Shown here piece by piece: positions 38,340 through 48,597 of a stretch of DNA of 64,000 nt (position 1 is its first letter; each line of letters begins with the position of its first letter). A program made the translations under genes and the position numbers. A model generated the notes under the pieces. The model saw only the letters and a list, made by a program, of their open reading frames with translations, was not told the DNA's origin and searched no databases. Source of the DNA: Corynebacterium jeikeium (GTDB taxonomy: Bacteria; Actinomycetota; Actinomycetes; Mycobacteriales; Mycobacteriaceae); the NCBI GenBank assembly GCA_003955985.1, contig CP033784.1, forward strand, positions 1,116,001 through 1,180,000. The letters run 5' to 3'.

Positions 38340-39301
38340 AGCCCGGGCAACGGCTCCAAGTTGTTGCCACCTAGCGCTGCCGCTCCGGCGGCAGCCACGC
38401 CAGCTGCCTGCAGCGCGAACATACGCATCCGAGGGTTATTAGCAGCGAGCAATACGTCTTCCCACGCCTGGGCACAATAGCGCTCCAATGCAATCATGTA
38501 ATCGACGGGTGCCGTATCTGGCGAAGGAGCGCCTTCCGGCATATAGCCAGGTGCGCTCTCCGGCACCTCAACGTCGGAATCCTCCAAAATTAGTCGGGCA
38601 CGATCGCGCAAAATTCGGTGGCGCTCGCCACGGGCCAAAAGTGCAGTAGTGGTATCGCCTCCGACACGTGGTGCGGCTACGCCGACACCGTAAATCATCA
38701 TGTATTCGGCTTGCAGTGCCTTAGTCATCTGTTCTTCGGCACCCGAGATTTCATCCCTGTCACTGGGAATCAATGGGACAAGCTCCTCCCACTCAGCGCC
38801 CGCAACACGCAGAGCGAGGACGATACCGCCATCGACAGCCGTGGCGAGGCGCGCAGTGTGCTCCTCCCGCAATGCAGTGCGTGAATCCAGGGCATTCGTC
38901 AGTACGGGATTGTTTCGCGAGTCCGTGAGCAGTAGCTTCGCGTCGGAACCGGTAACCAGGGATCCTGGGACTGCTACGTCCGAGCCACATTCATCGACAG
39001 GTTTACCGTCCTTGTGGGTGCCGCAGGCGCGTGTGATTTCCTTATCCAGTTCGGTAACCTGCGCGGAGCGCACCGCTGCGAGGTCAGGATTGGCGTCGCT
39101 AAGCGACTGTGCATCGCGCGCCGCCAGCGCATGGAGAACCTCAATGGCGTAATCGGGGCGCGGTGCCACCAGATGCGAGCACGCGGAAAGCGCAGGAAGT
39201 GATCCCACGGCGAGGGCAGCAGCGAGGAAGCCACGGCGCGAGAGAGTACGAGTGCGATGCGATGCGGAAGCAAAACTGGGGGAGGGAGGTTCAACAATCA
39301 C
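38336..39301 (-). CDS. DUF4439 lipoprotein with ferritin-like fold
   Basis: About 321 residues from GTG 39301. The signal has both a twin-arginine motif (SRRGFL) and a lipobox (LSAC, Cys41), so it is probably exported folded by Tat and lipidated. The C-terminal 140 residues are helical with [21 protein letters not shown], as in DUF4439 ferritin-like proteins; the usual EXXH metal motifs of true ferritins are not clear. Two Cys (about 115 and 127) may form a disulfide. Function unknown; it is conserved next to rimP in actinobacteria. The frame opens upstream to 39370, so the start is not certain. Confidence 0.8.
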   Translation of the reverse strand: MIVEPPSPSFASASHRTRTLSRRGFLAAALAVGSLPALSACSHLVAPRPDYAIEVLHALAARDAQSLSDANPDLAAVRSAQVTELDKEITRACGTHKDGKPVDECGSDVAVPGSLVTGSDAKLLLTDSRNNPVLTNALDSRTALREEHTARLATAVDGGIVLALRVAGAEWEELVPLIPSDRDEISGAEEQMTKALQAEYMMIYGVGVAAPRVGGDTTTALLARGERHRILRDRARLILEDSDVEVPESAPGYMPEGAPSPDTAPVDYMIALERYCAQAWEDVLLAANNPRMRMFALQAAGVAAAGAAALGGNNLEPLPGL

Positions 39302-39402
39302 CTCACTATGGTGCCACGGCGGGCGGCACTTTGTGTCAATGCGGTATGTGGAAAGCGCCCAGGTGCGCAATTCCTAGTACTTGACCTGTAGACTCTACGA
39401 CT

Positions 39403-39975
39403 ATGGCGATACCCGCACCCGAGAAAATTGAACAGTTTGTGAGCCCGGCGCTCGCACAAATCGGCCTGGATGTGGAAGATGTCAAGGTCGTTCGCGCCGG
39501 CGCAAAGTCACAGGTCATTGTGTTAGTTGACGCAGATGAGCGTCCTGACCTCGATGTTCTGGAACAGGCCACGTATGAAGTATCTTCGGCTCTGGATGCC
39601 GCGGAGGCACGTGGTGAAGCGGACTTCGGCGCTCAGGGCTACACCTTGGAAGTTTCCACTCCTGGTATTGACGCACCGCTGACCCAGCCTCGGCACTGGC
39701 GTCGTAACCGTGGTCGTATTGCGGAGATTTCGCTTGCCGACGGTTCCGCGATTGCAGCCCGCATTGGTGCGCTGTCGCCGGATGAAGAATCCATCATTCT
39801 CGTTACCTCTAAGGGGCCAAAGGGACGTTTGAAGGCTGTTGGCCAGCGTGTCCAATTAACCAATGTGGCCCGTGCAGTGGTACAAGTTGAATTCTCTAAT
39901 CCGCCCGCAGCCGAGAAGGATTTTGCGGGACTAGACTATGACGATGCCTTGACCAGGCTGGAGGATAACAAGTGA
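39403..39975 (+). CDS. rimP: Ribosome maturation factor RimP
   Basis: 190 residues. It helps assemble the 30S subunit. N-terminal domain with LDVEDVKVVRAGAKSQVIVLVD and YTLEVSTPGIDAPLT, followed by the SH3-like C-terminal domain. It starts the conserved rimP-nusA-ylxR-infB-rbfA run and overlaps nusA by 4 bp (GTGA). Confidence 0.95.
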   Translation: MAIPAPEKIEQFVSPALAQIGLDVEDVKVVRAGAKSQVIVLVDADERPDLDVLEQATYEVSSALDAAEARGEADFGAQGYTLEVSTPGIDAPLTQPRHWRRNRGRIAEISLADGSAIAARIGALSPDEESIILVTSKGPKGRLKAVGQRVQLTNVARAVVQVEFSNPPAAEKDFAGLDYDDALTRLEDNK

Positions 39976-40958
39976 AGATTGAACTAGCTGCCCTGCGAAC
40001 CTTGGAAAAGGAAAAGGGTATTCCTGTCGACGAAATGCTGGGACTGGTCGCCCGAGCATTGCGTGAAAGCTACCGTAACACCACCGCACCGGCACAGTAT
40101 GCGCGCGTCGAAATCGACCGTGAGACCGGTGACGTCATAGTCTTTGCCCAGGAGCGAGACGACGAGGGCAATCTCATCTCCGAATGGGACGACACTCCGG
40201 AGGACTTCGAGCGTACCGCTGCATTCGCTGTTCGTCAGACCATCCTTTCGCGTCTGCGGGATGCGGAGAGCGATAAGGTTCTCGACGAATACGCAGACCT
40301 GTCTAATCAGGTCATTTCCGGCGTGGTCCAGCGCGATGTCTATGCCAATGAAAAGGGCATTGTCGTCGTCCACATCGGTTCGGAGGCCAACGGCCGAGAC
40401 GGTATTCTGATGCCGGCTGAGCAGCTGCCAGGTGAGGAACTCAAGCACGGTGACCGCATCAAGTGCTACGTCGTCGGTGTGAACAAGACACCGCGCGGTG
40501 TTGCGATTCACCTGTCACGCACGCATCCGGAGCTCATTCGTAAGCTCTTCGAACTTGAAGTTCCGGAAGTTGCCGATGGGGCAGTGGAATTGATTTCCAT
40601 TGCGCGCGAGGCCGGTCACCGCACCAAGGTTGCTGTACGCCCCACGGTCAAGGGCCTCAACGCTAAGGGCGCCTGCATTGGGCCCCGCGGTCAGCGTGTG
40701 AACTCGATTATGAATGAGCTCAAGGGCGAGAAGATTGACATCATCGACTACGACGAGGATCCGGCGAAGTTCGTTGGTAACTCGCTGGCGCCCGCCAAGG
40801 TAGTTAGTGTCAAGATTCTGGACATGGACGAGCGCCGTGCACACGTTGTGGTGCCCGACTACCAGCTCTCTCTTGCTATCGGCAAGGAGGGACAGAATGC
40901 CCGTCTGGCGGCTCGTCTGACCGGCTGGCGAATCGATATCCACTCCGACGCGGAGTAG
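39972..40958 (+). CDS. nusA: Transcription termination/antitermination factor NusA
   Basis: 328 residues. N-terminal RNA polymerase-binding domain, S1 domain ([23 protein letters not shown]), and two KH domains ([20 protein letters not shown] and [20 protein letters not shown]). It lacks the acidic C-terminal repeats of E. coli NusA, as usual in actinobacteria. GTG 39972 overlaps the rimP stop. A strong hairpin with T-run lies between it and ylxR. Confidence 0.97.
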   Translation: MKIELAALRTLEKEKGIPVDEMLGLVARALRESYRNTTAPAQYARVEIDRETGDVIVFAQERDDEGNLISEWDDTPEDFERTAAFAVRQTILSRLRDAESDKVLDEYADLSNQVISGVVQRDVYANEKGIVVVHIGSEANGRDGILMPAEQLPGEELKHGDRIKCYVVGVNKTPRGVAIHLSRTHPELIRKLFELEVPEVADGAVELISIAREAGHRTKVAVRPTVKGLNAKGACIGPRGQRVNSIMNELKGEKIDIIDYDEDPAKFVGNSLAPAKVVSVKILDMDERRAHVVVPDYQLSLAIGKEGQNARLAARLTGWRIDIHSDAE

Positions 40959-40991
40959 ACACAACGTCAGCGTCCCAGCGGTTGCGAAAGT

Positions 40992-41032
40992 GGCGGGAAA
41001 GTGCCTAGGGGGTTGGCACTTTTCCGCCTTTT
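40992..41032 (+). terminator. Terminator or attenuator between nusA and ylxR
   Basis: GGCGGGAAAGTGCC and GGCACTTTTCCGCC pair (one mismatch) around a 9-nt loop, then TTTT. It sits within the nusA operon and may lower expression of infB, or be overcome by NusA. Confidence 0.8.
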
Positions 41033-41129
41033 CGGGTTATGCTGGGAGGTGGCCAAACGACAAGGCGTGATTTTCCTATGCGAATTTTCGCGCTGAATTT
41101 CTTAGCAGGAAGGTGGGTGCGTCAGGAGT

Positions 41130-41522
41130 ATGACGACTTCGCGGGTGCTAAACCCGAATTCGACAACTCATACGCCTGCACCCACACGTACCTGTATTGC
41201 AACTAAGCAGCGCCACAATTGCTCGGAGCTGCTACGCATTGTCGCCACCACCCGTTCAGATGGCTCAGTAGCCGTCGTTGCTGATCCGCATCGTCGGATG
41301 CAGGGGCGAGGTGCCTGGATCACCCCAACACTAAAGGCTTGGGAGATCGCCGACAAGCGCCGTGCATTTGGCCGCGCACTGAAGGTATCTACGCAGGTAG
41401 ATGCGTTTCCGGTTAAACAGTTTATCGCCACGCACTACGAAGCGGCGGAGGGTTTCGCCCCCGCTGACGATGTGCGTGTCGCTAAGCAGGGAGGCAGGAA
41501 AAATGACAACAGAAAGACCTGA
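41130..41522 (+). CDS. ylxR: YlxR family (DUF448) nucleic-acid-binding protein
   Basis: 130 residues. YlxR core: PTRTCIATKQRHNCSELLRIV and GRGAWITPTLKAWEIADKRRAFGRAL. A short RNA/DNA-binding protein found between nusA and infB in most Gram-positive bacteria. Both ends carry extra polar tails. The ATG at 41130 follows AGGAGT by only 1 nt, unusually close, so a slightly later GTG may be used. Confidence 0.88.
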   Translation: MTTSRVLNPNSTTHTPAPTRTCIATKQRHNCSELLRIVATTRSDGSVAVVADPHRRMQGRGAWITPTLKAWEIADKRRAFGRALKVSTQVDAFPVKQFIATHYEAAEGFAPADDVRVAKQGGRKNDNRKT

Positions 41523-41651
41523 ACACTGATGAGCACACGATGAAGCATCAGCGATGAACGGCAATAGATAAGAGGGAGCCCTGCAGGCGCTCTCGGTGCG
41601 CGGACAAATCCGCCATCGGGCGCTGCTCGGCCCCCACTAGTGAGGAGAGCA

Positions 41652-44540
41652 GTGTCCGGAAAGCTACGTGTCCATGAGCTCGCTAAGCAGCTCGGGGTCA
41701 CCAGCAAAGAACTACTCGCCGAGCTGAAGGCTCAGGGCGAGTTTGTTAAGACCGCTTCTTCGACGGTGGAACCACCCGTCGTCAGGAAGATGAAGAAGGT
41801 CTACGAAGAGAAGAATGCTGGCGCAGGTGCTGACGCGTCTGCCCAGGCCCCAACTACCAAGGCTGCTGCTAAGTCGGGTGCCAAGCCAGCTGCAAAACCA
41901 GGCGCTAAGCCTGCTGCACCAGCGGCGGCAAAGCCGGGTGCCAAGCCAGCTGCAAAGCCAGGCGCTAAGCCTGCTGCACCAGCGGCGGCAAAGCCGGGTG
42001 CCAAGCCAGCTGCAAAACCAGGTGCCAAGCCTGCTGCACCAGCGGCGGCAAAGCCGGGTGCCAAGCCAGCAGCTAAGCCAGGCGCTAAGCCTGCTGCACC
42101 AGCGGCGGCAAAGCCGGGTGCCAAGCCAGCTGCACCGTCCCGTTCGCCGAAGCCGGGACAAGAAATGCCACGCCCGCCGAAGCCTGCTGGCCCGAAGCCA
42201 GGGCCGAAGCCAGGCGCACGCGCACCGCGTGTGGCGAACAACCCATTCTCGACCGGCGGATCCTCCCGTCCGGCACCGCGGCCGTCCAACATGCCGCGTC
42301 CGCAGGGTGGAAACGGCCGTCCGGGCCCGAAGCCGGGAGCACGCCAGGGTGGCCCTCGCCCGCAGGGTGGAAACGGCCGTCCGGGCCCGAAACCGGGAGC
42401 ACGCCAGGGTGGCCCTCGCCCGCAGGGTGGACAGGGCCGCGGTAATAAGCCGAGCGGCAATCGTCCGACTCCGGCAATGATGCCTTCGCACCCGAACCCG
42501 GGGCAGATGCCTGCAAAGGCAAGCCGCGGTGGCGGTGGCGGTGGCTTCGGCGGCCGTGGTCGCGGCCCGGGTGGCCCGGGTGGCGGACCGCGCGGTGGTC
42601 GCGGCGGACGTCGCGGTGGAACTGCAGGTGCATTCGGGCGACCAGGAGGCGCCCCGCGTCGCGGACGTAAGTCGAAGCGTCAGAAGCGCAACGAGTACGA
42701 GGCAATGCAGGCACCATCCGTGGTAGGCGGCGTTAAGCTGCCCAACGGTAAGGGCACGACCATTCGCCTCGCACGTGGTGCATCCCTGTCTGACTTCGCT
42801 GAGAAGATTAACGCCGATGCAGCATCGCTGGTCCAGGCGTTGTTCAACCTCGGCGAAATGGTGACGGCAACTGCATCGGTCTCCGACGAGACCCTGCAGC
42901 TGCTCGGCGACGAGATGGATTACAAGGTCCAGGTCGTCTCGCCTGAGGATGAGGACCGCGAGCTCCTCGAGTCCTTCGACCTCCAGTTCGGTGAGGACGA
43001 GGGCGACGATGAGGACCTGGAGCAGCGCCCGCCAGTGGTAACTGTGATGGGTCACGTCGACCACGGTAAGACGCGCCTGTTGGACACGATTCGTAAGGCC
43101 AACGTCGGTGGCCACGAGTCCGGTGGTATTACCCAGCACATCGGTGCCTACCAGGTGCCGGTGGAGCTCGACGGTGAGAAGCGCAAGGTTACCTTCTTGG
43201 ATACCCCGGGTCACGAGGCGTTTACCGCCATGCGTGCTCGTGGTGCCAAGTCGACCGATATCGCGATTCTGGTTGTTGCAGCTGATGACGGCGTCATGCC
43301 GCAGACGGTTGAGGCTATTAACCACGCCAAGGCCGCTGATGTGCCGATTGTCGTTGCAGTCAACAAGATTGATAAAGAAACTGCAGATCCGCAGAAAATT
43401 CGTGGTCAGCTGACTGAATACGGTCTCACTGACGAAGAGTGGGGCGGCGACACTATGTTCGTCGATATCTCCGCTAAGCAAGGTCTCAACATCGATCAGC
43501 TTCTCGAAGCAGTGCTGTTGACTGCCGATGCTTCGCTGGATCTGCGCGCCAATCCGGATATGGACGCTCAGGGTGTCGCCATTGAGGCTCACCTTGACCG
43601 TGGCCGTGGTCCGGTGGCAACCGTTATCGTTCAGCGCGGTACGTTGCGCGTCGGTGATTCCATCGTTGTCGGTGACGCATATGGTCGTGTTCGCCGCATG
43701 GTCGATGAGTACGGCAACGACGTCGATGAGGCCGGTCCTTCCCGTCCGGTTCAGGTGCTCGGCCTGACCTCCGTACCGGGTGCTGGTGACAACCTCCTGG
43801 TTGTTGACGAGGATCGTACGGCCCGCCAGATTGCAGACCGCCGCGACGCACGTCGTCGTAATGCGCTGCAAGCACGTCGTCGCAAGCGCGTCTCCCTGGA
43901 GAACCTGGACGAGATCCTGAAGGAGACCAACACCCTCAACCTGATCCTGAAGGGCGACAACGCCGGTACCGTCGAGGCACTGGAAGAAGCCCTGCTCAAG
44001 ATCGAGGTCGACGACGAGGTCGCACTGAACATCATCGACCGTGGTGTCGGTGCTGTTACTCAGACCAACGTCACGCTGGCTGCTGCGTCTGACGCCGTCA
44101 TCATCGGCTTCAACGTTCGCTCCGAGGGTAAGGCCACAGAGGTTGCCAACGCTGAGGGCGTTGACATCCGCTACTACACGGTGATTTACCGTGCTATCGA
44201 GGATGTTGAGGCTGCTCTGAAGGGCATGCTCAAGCCGGTCTACGAGGAGAAGGAGATTGGTCGTGCAGAGATTCGCGCCATCTTCAAGTCCTCCGCAGTT
44301 GGCCTCATCGCCGGCTGTATGGTCGAGTCCGGCAAGGTCCGCCGCAACGCGAAGGCTCGCCTGGTTCGTGACGGCAACGTCATTACGGATTCGGCGACTA
44401 TCGAGTCGCTGAAGCGAGAGAAGGACGATGCTACCGAGGTCGCAGCCGGTTACGAGTGCGGTATGGTGCTGTCTTACCCGGACATCCAGGTGGACGACGT
44501 TATCGAGGTCTACGAGATGGTCGAGGTTCCGCGCACGTAG
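41652..44540 (+). CDS. infB: Translation initiation factor IF-2
   Basis: 962 residues. An N-terminal IF2N motif ([19 protein letters not shown]) is followed by a 250-residue low-complexity Ala/Lys/Pro then Gly/Arg-rich region, a second IF2N part, and the GTPase with [20 protein letters not shown] and SAK. Domains II-IV, ending YEMVEVPRT, bind initiator tRNA and the ribosome. The start is GTG 41652 with GAGGAGA 3-4 nt upstream; an in-frame GTG at 41640 lies inside that ribosome-binding site. The repeats described separately lie in the linker. Confidence 0.97.
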   Translation: MSGKLRVHELAKQLGVTSKELLAELKAQGEFVKTASSTVEPPVVRKMKKVYEEKNAGAGADASAQAPTTKAAAKSGAKPAAKPGAKPAAPAAAKPGAKPAAKPGAKPAAPAAAKPGAKPAAKPGAKPAAPAAAKPGAKPAAKPGAKPAAPAAAKPGAKPAAPSRSPKPGQEMPRPPKPAGPKPGPKPGARAPRVANNPFSTGGSSRPAPRPSNMPRPQGGNGRPGPKPGARQGGPRPQGGNGRPGPKPGARQGGPRPQGGQGRGNKPSGNRPTPAMMPSHPNPGQMPAKASRGGGGGGFGGRGRGPGGPGGGPRGGRGGRRGGTAGAFGRPGGAPRRGRKSKRQKRNEYEAMQAPSVVGGVKLPNGKGTTIRLARGASLSDFAEKINADAASLVQALFNLGEMVTATASVSDETLQLLGDEMDYKVQVVSPEDEDRELLESFDLQFGEDEGDDEDLEQRPPVVTVMGHVDHGKTRLLDTIRKANVGGHESGGITQHIGAYQVPVELDGEKRKVTFLDTPGHEAFTAMRARGAKSTDIAILVVAADDGVMPQTVEAINHAKAADVPIVVAVNKIDKETADPQKIRGQLTEYGLTDEEWGGDTMFVDISAKQGLNIDQLLEAVLLTADASLDLRANPDMDAQGVAIEAHLDRGRGPVATVIVQRGTLRVGDSIVVGDAYGRVRRMVDEYGNDVDEAGPSRPVQVLGLTSVPGAGDNLLVVDEDRTARQIADRRDARRRNALQARRRKRVSLENLDEILKETNTLNLILKGDNAGTVEALEEALLKIEVDDEVALNIIDRGVGAVTQTNVTLAAASDAVIIGFNVRSEGKATEVANAEGVDIRYYTVIYRAIEDVEAALKGMLKPVYEEKEIGRAEIRAIFKSSAVGLIAGCMVESGKVRRNAKARLVRDGNVITDSATIESLKREKDDATEVAAGYECGMVLSYPDIQVDDVIEVYEMVEVPRT
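41881..42120 (+). repeat. Four tandem 60-bp repeats within infB
   Basis: Four units, each beginning CCAAGCCAGC and ending AAGCCGGGTG, over 90% identical. They encode a 20-residue unit made of [20 protein letters not shown]. Copy number probably differs between strains. Confidence 0.95.
42301..42440 (+). repeat. Second 60-bp tandem repeat within infB (2.3 copies)
   Basis: Two almost identical 60-bp units starting CGCAGGGTGGAAACGGCCGT plus a partial third, encoding [20 protein letters not shown]. Confidence 0.93.
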
Positions 44541-44573
44541 CAACGTAAGCTAAACACTGCGTGAACTTTGATA

Positions 44574-44605
44574 AGGCGCTCCCTTCGGGGAGCGCCTTTT
44601 TGCGT
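44574..44605 (+). terminator. Rho-independent terminator after infB
   Basis: GGCGCTCCC-TTCG-GGGAGCGCC followed by TTTTT; a very stable UUCG-type loop. Confidence 0.95.
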
Positions 44606-44617
44606 ATCGTGTTCGTT

Positions 44618-45289
44618 ATGGGCTTCAAAACTAATCTCTTTGCACTCTCAGATGAACTGCCGCGAACGAATATTTTGAATTATCCTCCTGCGAGCGCAGA
44701 GGAGACTCTTGCGCAATTGGACAAGATTTGGCCAGGGAAATTCGCCTTTGATTCCGAAGAAACCATTGAGGATGGTCATAATTGGTACTTCCACGCGGTA
44801 GCGTTTGGGCCAACGCTGCTTTTCGGGACCGACGACGTATACGACCTTATTGAGGACCCAGCGTTGGCGAACGATCCTCGCGAAAGTTGGTCACTGTGCA
44901 TCAATAGTGTTGTCGATTTCTGCCACTATAAGACTCCTACCAGGGAATTAGAAGCAAGCTGCGAAGACTATGATTTTGACATGCAGCGGTTTTTCAGCTC
45001 TGGACGACTGTTGGATTTTGAGGTACCGTTCGCTAACGGTGAACACGTCGAGGTACTACATCCGACGGATGTGGCTGAATGGGAACAAACCCATGGCAGT
45101 GTGGCGCCCAAGGATAAAAATGGTGAGGTAAGTTACCTTTTCCATCCGCTGGAGCTAGGTAATGCTGCGGTTAAATGGATTTTCGGCATCGAGGGAGAAA
45201 CACCATTGCAGGACAGTGTGATGGATTCACTGCCTGACTGCTCCCATGTTAATGGGTTACCGATGTACAACTTCGTGGAGCGCCGTTAA
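44618..45289 (+). CDS. Uncharacterised protein, DUF6928-like
   Basis: 223 residues from ATG 44618. The start MGFKTNLFAL, the middle INSVVDFCHY and the late FHPLELGNAAVKWIFG resemble the actinobacterial DUF6928 pattern as I remember it. No signal peptide, membrane span or catalytic motif is seen; the protein is acidic. TATCGT 7-8 nt before the ATG fits a leaderless start directly after the infB terminator. The G+C content is lower than in its neighbours, so it may be a later arrival in the infB-rbfA interval. Confidence 0.7.
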   Translation: MGFKTNLFALSDELPRTNILNYPPASAEETLAQLDKIWPGKFAFDSEETIEDGHNWYFHAVAFGPTLLFGTDDVYDLIEDPALANDPRESWSLCINSVVDFCHYKTPTRELEASCEDYDFDMQRFFSSGRLLDFEVPFANGEHVEVLHPTDVAEWEQTHGSVAPKDKNGEVSYLFHPLELGNAAVKWIFGIEGETPLQDSVMDSLPDCSHVNGLPMYNFVERR

Positions 45290-45396
45290 GAGCGTACGGG
45301 TAGGCTGCGTTTCAGCTGCGCAATTCCGTAGTAGCGACTCCCCATGCCGTCGATGACATCGATGGTGGTGGCAGTGTTGTCGTGATGATTAATGGG
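45286..45396 (-). pseudogene. Possible C-terminal remnant of a lost gene
   Basis: A 36-codon open stretch on the minus strand ends at a TAA overlapping the stop of the DUF6928-like gene. It reads like real protein (DVIDGMGSRYYGIAQLKRS) but is preceded by a stop and has no start. No family recognised. Confidence 0.25.
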
Positions 45397-45650
45397 TTAA
45401 TAACAAAGGGCGAGCGTGCGGCGAAGCAATTGACTGCACTCGGTAAACGGGTGCGGGCGAAGTCGCGAAACATGCGGTTCGAAGTTGAGTAGTGTTTTGC
45501 GTGTTAGTATTAGCAGTCCTTTGTATTGAACCGTTTTGCCGGATCCCAAATGGGTCTTTGTCAGCGAAGGGGCACTTCAAGCCCCACGCTAAATGGGGTC
45601 TAGCTACGAATCGTTACGCACAGGTAGAGATAGATAGGGAGTAGCCAAAA
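45290..45650 (+). other. Intergenic leader of rbfA with overlapping hairpins
   Basis: 360 bp without a full gene. At 45542-45600 several stems compete: GATCCCA/TGGGTC, GGGGC/GCCCC (45569-45585), and CCCCA/TGGGG (45582-45598). TAGTAT near 45504 may be a -10 element. No tRNA fold was found. Confidence 0.4.
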
Positions 45651-46082
45651 ATGGCAGATCCAGCACGCGCGCGCAGGCTGTCCAAGCGTATTCAGGAGAT
45701 TGTCGCCAGCGCAATTGAGCGTGAGATTAAGGACCGGCGGCTAGAGTTTGTGACTATCACCGACTGCCGCGTCACCGGCGATTTGCACGACGCCACAGTT
45801 TTCTACACTGTGCGCGGACGTACGCTCGACGAGGAACCGGACTACGAGTCGGCAGCAGCAGCGCTGGAAAAGGCGAAGGGGCAGCTGCGTTCCCTGGTCG
45901 GTCGTGGCACTGGTGTGCGCTACACACCGACGCTGGCTTTTGAGGTTGACACGGTGCCGGAGATTTCCGCGCACCTTGAGGAGCTGCTCGATAAGACTCG
46001 CGCGCGCGACGCGGAATTGGCTGAGCAGGCGAGAAACGCAAAGCCCGCAGGCGATGCCAACCCATACCGCGACGAGGAGTAA
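45651..46082 (+). CDS. rbfA: Ribosome-binding factor A
   Basis: 143 residues. It is needed for 16S rRNA 5' end processing and cold adaptation. KH-like fold with [21 protein letters not shown] and [22 protein letters not shown], and a polar tail. A weak GGGAGTAG lies before ATG 45651. The DHH phosphoesterase gene follows 42 nt later, as in most actinobacteria. Confidence 0.96.
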   Translation: MADPARARRLSKRIQEIVASAIEREIKDRRLEFVTITDCRVTGDLHDATVFYTVRGRTLDEEPDYESAAAALEKAKGQLRSLVGRGTGVRYTPTLAFEVDTVPEISAHLEELLDKTRARDAELAEQARNAKPAGDANPYRDEE

Positions 46083-46124
46083 AACTCTCCACCGGCCACA
46101 TCTATCGATGAAAGGGGCACCCAC

Positions 46125-47186
46125 GTGACCACTTCTCCGCAGGCTCAGGAGCAGGCAGCTCACCAGCTTTCCCAGGCGATTAATCGCCGCATGTCCAAGC
46201 CGATTCAGCAGATGCAGGATATGCTTGCCGACGCCAAGAAGGTCGGCGTCATTGCCCATGTTCACCCCGATGCGGATGCGATTGGTGCTGCATCTGCGAT
46301 GGTCATGGCACTTGTACAGCGTGGCATTTCGGCTGTAGCCAGCTACGGTGAGAGCGATTTGCCAGCCAAGTCGCTGTTGACCATCCCCGGATGGGAGCGA
46401 TTTGTCGAGTACACGGACTTGGATGAAGACATTGACACGTGGGTGACTGTCGACTGCGCAAGCCCGGGGCGCCTCGGTGCGCTGGAAGATCGCGTGATGG
46501 CCTCCGACCGCGTTATCAATGTTGACCATCACGCGACCAACACTCGCTTTGGGTCCGTCAACATGGTTGACGAACGCGCAGAGTCCTCGACCATGGTGCT
46601 CCTGGACTTCTTTGGTGTCTGGGGTATCAAGCTGACCACGCCGATGGCTCATGCTCTCTATGCAGGGCTGTTGACGGACACCGCATCGTTCCAGTTCGGC
46701 CATTCCCGCATGCACACTGCAGCGGCGCGCCTGCTGGATAAGGGGCTCAATCCGCGCACGATTGGTGCACAGCTGCTGGAAGAACATCCGTTTGCCTACC
46801 TTCCATTCCTGGGCAAGGTGCTTTCCACCGCGACATTGGTGCCCGAGTGGGGCGACGGCGCTGGCCTAATCCACGTCGTCATTGAGCACGACCAGACCGC
46901 CGAAGTTGGCCACGATGAGATTGAATCGGTCGTGGACATTGTGCGTACGACTAATGCGGCCGACGTCTGTGCCGTGCTTAAGGAGTATGAGCCAAACCAG
47001 TGGGCCGTCTCGCTGCGTTCTCGCGAGCTTGTCGATGTCTCCCAGGTCGCCCTGGAAATTGGCGGCGGTGGCCACGAGCGTGCCGCCGGTCTGACTCGGG
47101 AGTGCAGCAAGGATGAGCTGCTGCAGGCCATCCTGGACACCAGCGATGTCGCAGCCCAGGCACGCCGAGGCACGAGCGAGGCCTAG
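46125..47186 (+). CDS. DHH/DHHA1 phosphoesterase (NrnA-like)
   Basis: 353 residues. The metal-binding motifs are HVHPDADAIGAA, VDCASPGRLG and NVDHHATN, and the DHHA1 substrate domain has GGGGHERAAG. Homologues degrade short oligoribonucleotides, cleave pAp and linear dinucleotides from cyclic di-AMP. GTG 46125 follows AAAGGGG. It probably forms an operon with rbfA upstream and the MATE transporter downstream. Confidence 0.93.
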   Translation: MTTSPQAQEQAAHQLSQAINRRMSKPIQQMQDMLADAKKVGVIAHVHPDADAIGAASAMVMALVQRGISAVASYGESDLPAKSLLTIPGWERFVEYTDLDEDIDTWVTVDCASPGRLGALEDRVMASDRVINVDHHATNTRFGSVNMVDERAESSTMVLLDFFGVWGIKLTTPMAHALYAGLLTDTASFQFGHSRMHTAAARLLDKGLNPRTIGAQLLEEHPFAYLPFLGKVLSTATLVPEWGDGAGLIHVVIEHDQTAEVGHDEIESVVDIVRTTNAADVCAVLKEYEPNQWAVSLRSRELVDVSQVALEIGGGGHERAAGLTRECSKDELLQAILDTSDVAAQARRGTSEA

Positions 47187-47190
47187 GGGA

Positions 47191-48597
47191 TTGTCGGACT
47201 CGCGAGAAGCTCAGGAGCGCACTGAGATTGAGCAAACTGGCATAGAGCAAACTGGCATAGAGCGAACCGGCATAGAGCGAACCGGGCACAGTGCGAAGTC
47301 AGATGTCAGCCTTCGCGCAATCGTTTCGCTGGCGCTGCCAGCGTTGGGTGTTCTTGCCGCGCCCGCACTCTATGTGCTGCTGGATACGGCTGTCATCGGT
47401 CGGCTTGGAGCTGTTCAGCTTGCGGCGCTTGCCGCTGGTTCGACGGTTTTTTCTGTGGTAACTACGCAGCTTACTTTCTTGGCTTACGGCACGACCGCCC
47501 GATCAGCGCGAGCCTTTGGCAGGGGCAACGTGGACGAGGCGGTTGAAGAGGGACTGCAAGCGACGTGGGTCGCCATCTTTGTGGGCCTTAGCCTCTTTGC
47601 CATCATCGTGGGGTTGGCACCAGTATTTACCGGTTGGTTAGCTCCTCATCCGGAGGTCGCTCATGATGCCGGGCAGTGGTTGCGAGTTGCTGCCTTCGCC
47701 ATTCCGCTGACGTTGATTGCGCAGGCTGGAAATGGTTGGTTGCGCGGTATCCAAAACACCCGCGCGCCGCTGCTATTTGTGCTCTCAGGCCTTGTTCCGG
47801 CCGCCATTGTGATTGTGCCGCTGGTCCGCGCCTTCGGTCTCGAGGGCTCTGCGCTGGCCGTTCTCTTCGGCGAATTGATTACCGGCGGACTGTTCCTCCG
47901 CAGTCTTTTCAAAGAGTGCTCTAGCCGCAAGCTTTCCATGCGCCCGAATGGCGCCATTATCAAAAGCCAGCTGGTCCTCGGCCGCGATCTCATCGTTCGC
48001 TCCTTGTCCTTCCAGGTAGCGTTCCTCTCCGCCGCAGCGGTTGCTGGCCGCGTTGGGCCGACCACGCTCGGTGGGCACCAGGTCATGCTGCAACTGTGGA
48101 ATCTGATTTCGTTGGTGCTCGACTCGCTAGCGATTGCTGCACAGACGCTCGTCGGTGCAGCGTTGGGCGGTAGCTCCACGGCCGTTGCCCGCTGGACTGG
48201 CAAGCGCGTGACGGTCTGGTCAAGCGTCATTGCCCTCGGCCTAGCGGCTGTTTTCGCAGTAGGTAATGCCAGCATCGTCCGCATTTTTACCGACGCAACA
48301 GGCGTGATTGACGCAGTCACCGCCGGACCATGGTGGATTCTTGTCGCAATGATTCCTATCGGCGGTGTCGTCTTCGCGCTCGATGGCGTGTTGCTCGGCG
48401 CCGGCGACGCAGCCTTCCTCCGTAACGCCACCGTTAGCGCGGTCCTGTGCGGATTCCTCCCACCGGTCTGGCTGGCGCAGGCATTTGGCTGGGGGCTGAC
48501 CGGCGTGTGGTGCGGTCTCTTGGCCTTCATGATTCTGCGACTAATCTTTGTCGCTACCCGTTTCCGTGGAGAGAAATGGTACGGCATCAGCGCATGA
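47191..48597 (+). CDS. MATE family efflux transporter (DinF-like)
   Basis: About 468 residues from TTG 47191. Twelve hydrophobic helices begin at about residue 45 with LPALGVLAAPALYVLLDTAV; the DTAVIGRLG motif is typical of DinF-type MATE proteins. It exports an unknown organic cation or drug using a sodium or proton gradient. The polar N-terminus contains a repeat of IEQTG/IERTG encoded by four 15-bp units. No good start codon exists: TTG 47191 lies directly after AGGGGA, while ATG 47146 would overlap the upstream gene. Its stop overlaps the pptT start (ATGA). Confidence 0.87.
   Translation: MSDSREAQERTEIEQTGIEQTGIERTGIERTGHSAKSDVSLRAIVSLALPALGVLAAPALYVLLDTAVIGRLGAVQLAALAAGSTVFSVVTTQLTFLAYGTTARSARAFGRGNVDEAVEEGLQATWVAIFVGLSLFAIIVGLAPVFTGWLAPHPEVAHDAGQWLRVAAFAIPLTLIAQAGNGWLRGIQNTRAPLLFVLSGLVPAAIVIVPLVRAFGLEGSALAVLFGELITGGLFLRSLFKECSSRKLSMRPNGAIIKSQLVLGRDLIVRSLSFQVAFLSAAAVAGRVGPTTLGGHQVMLQLWNLISLVLDSLAIAAQTLVGAALGGSSTAVARWTGKRVTVWSSVIALGLAAVFAVGNASIVRIFTDATGVIDAVTAGPWWILVAMIPIGGVVFALDGVLLGAGDAAFLRNATVSAVLCGFLPPVWLAQAFGWGLTGVWCGLLAFMILRLIFVATRFRGEKWYGISA
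47230..47289 (+). repeat. Four tandem 15-bp repeats at the 5' end of the MATE gene
   Basis: GAGCAAACTGGCATA twice, then GAGCGAACCGGCATA and a partial GAGCGAACCGG copy. Being in multiples of three, copy changes would lengthen or shorten the cytoplasmic N-terminus without a frameshift. Confidence 0.93.

Noticed and set aside
41712..44543. 943-codon open frame on the minus strand
   Set aside because: It is antisense to infB; codon bias with G/C at the third position keeps the opposite frame open. The infB motifs are unmistakable.
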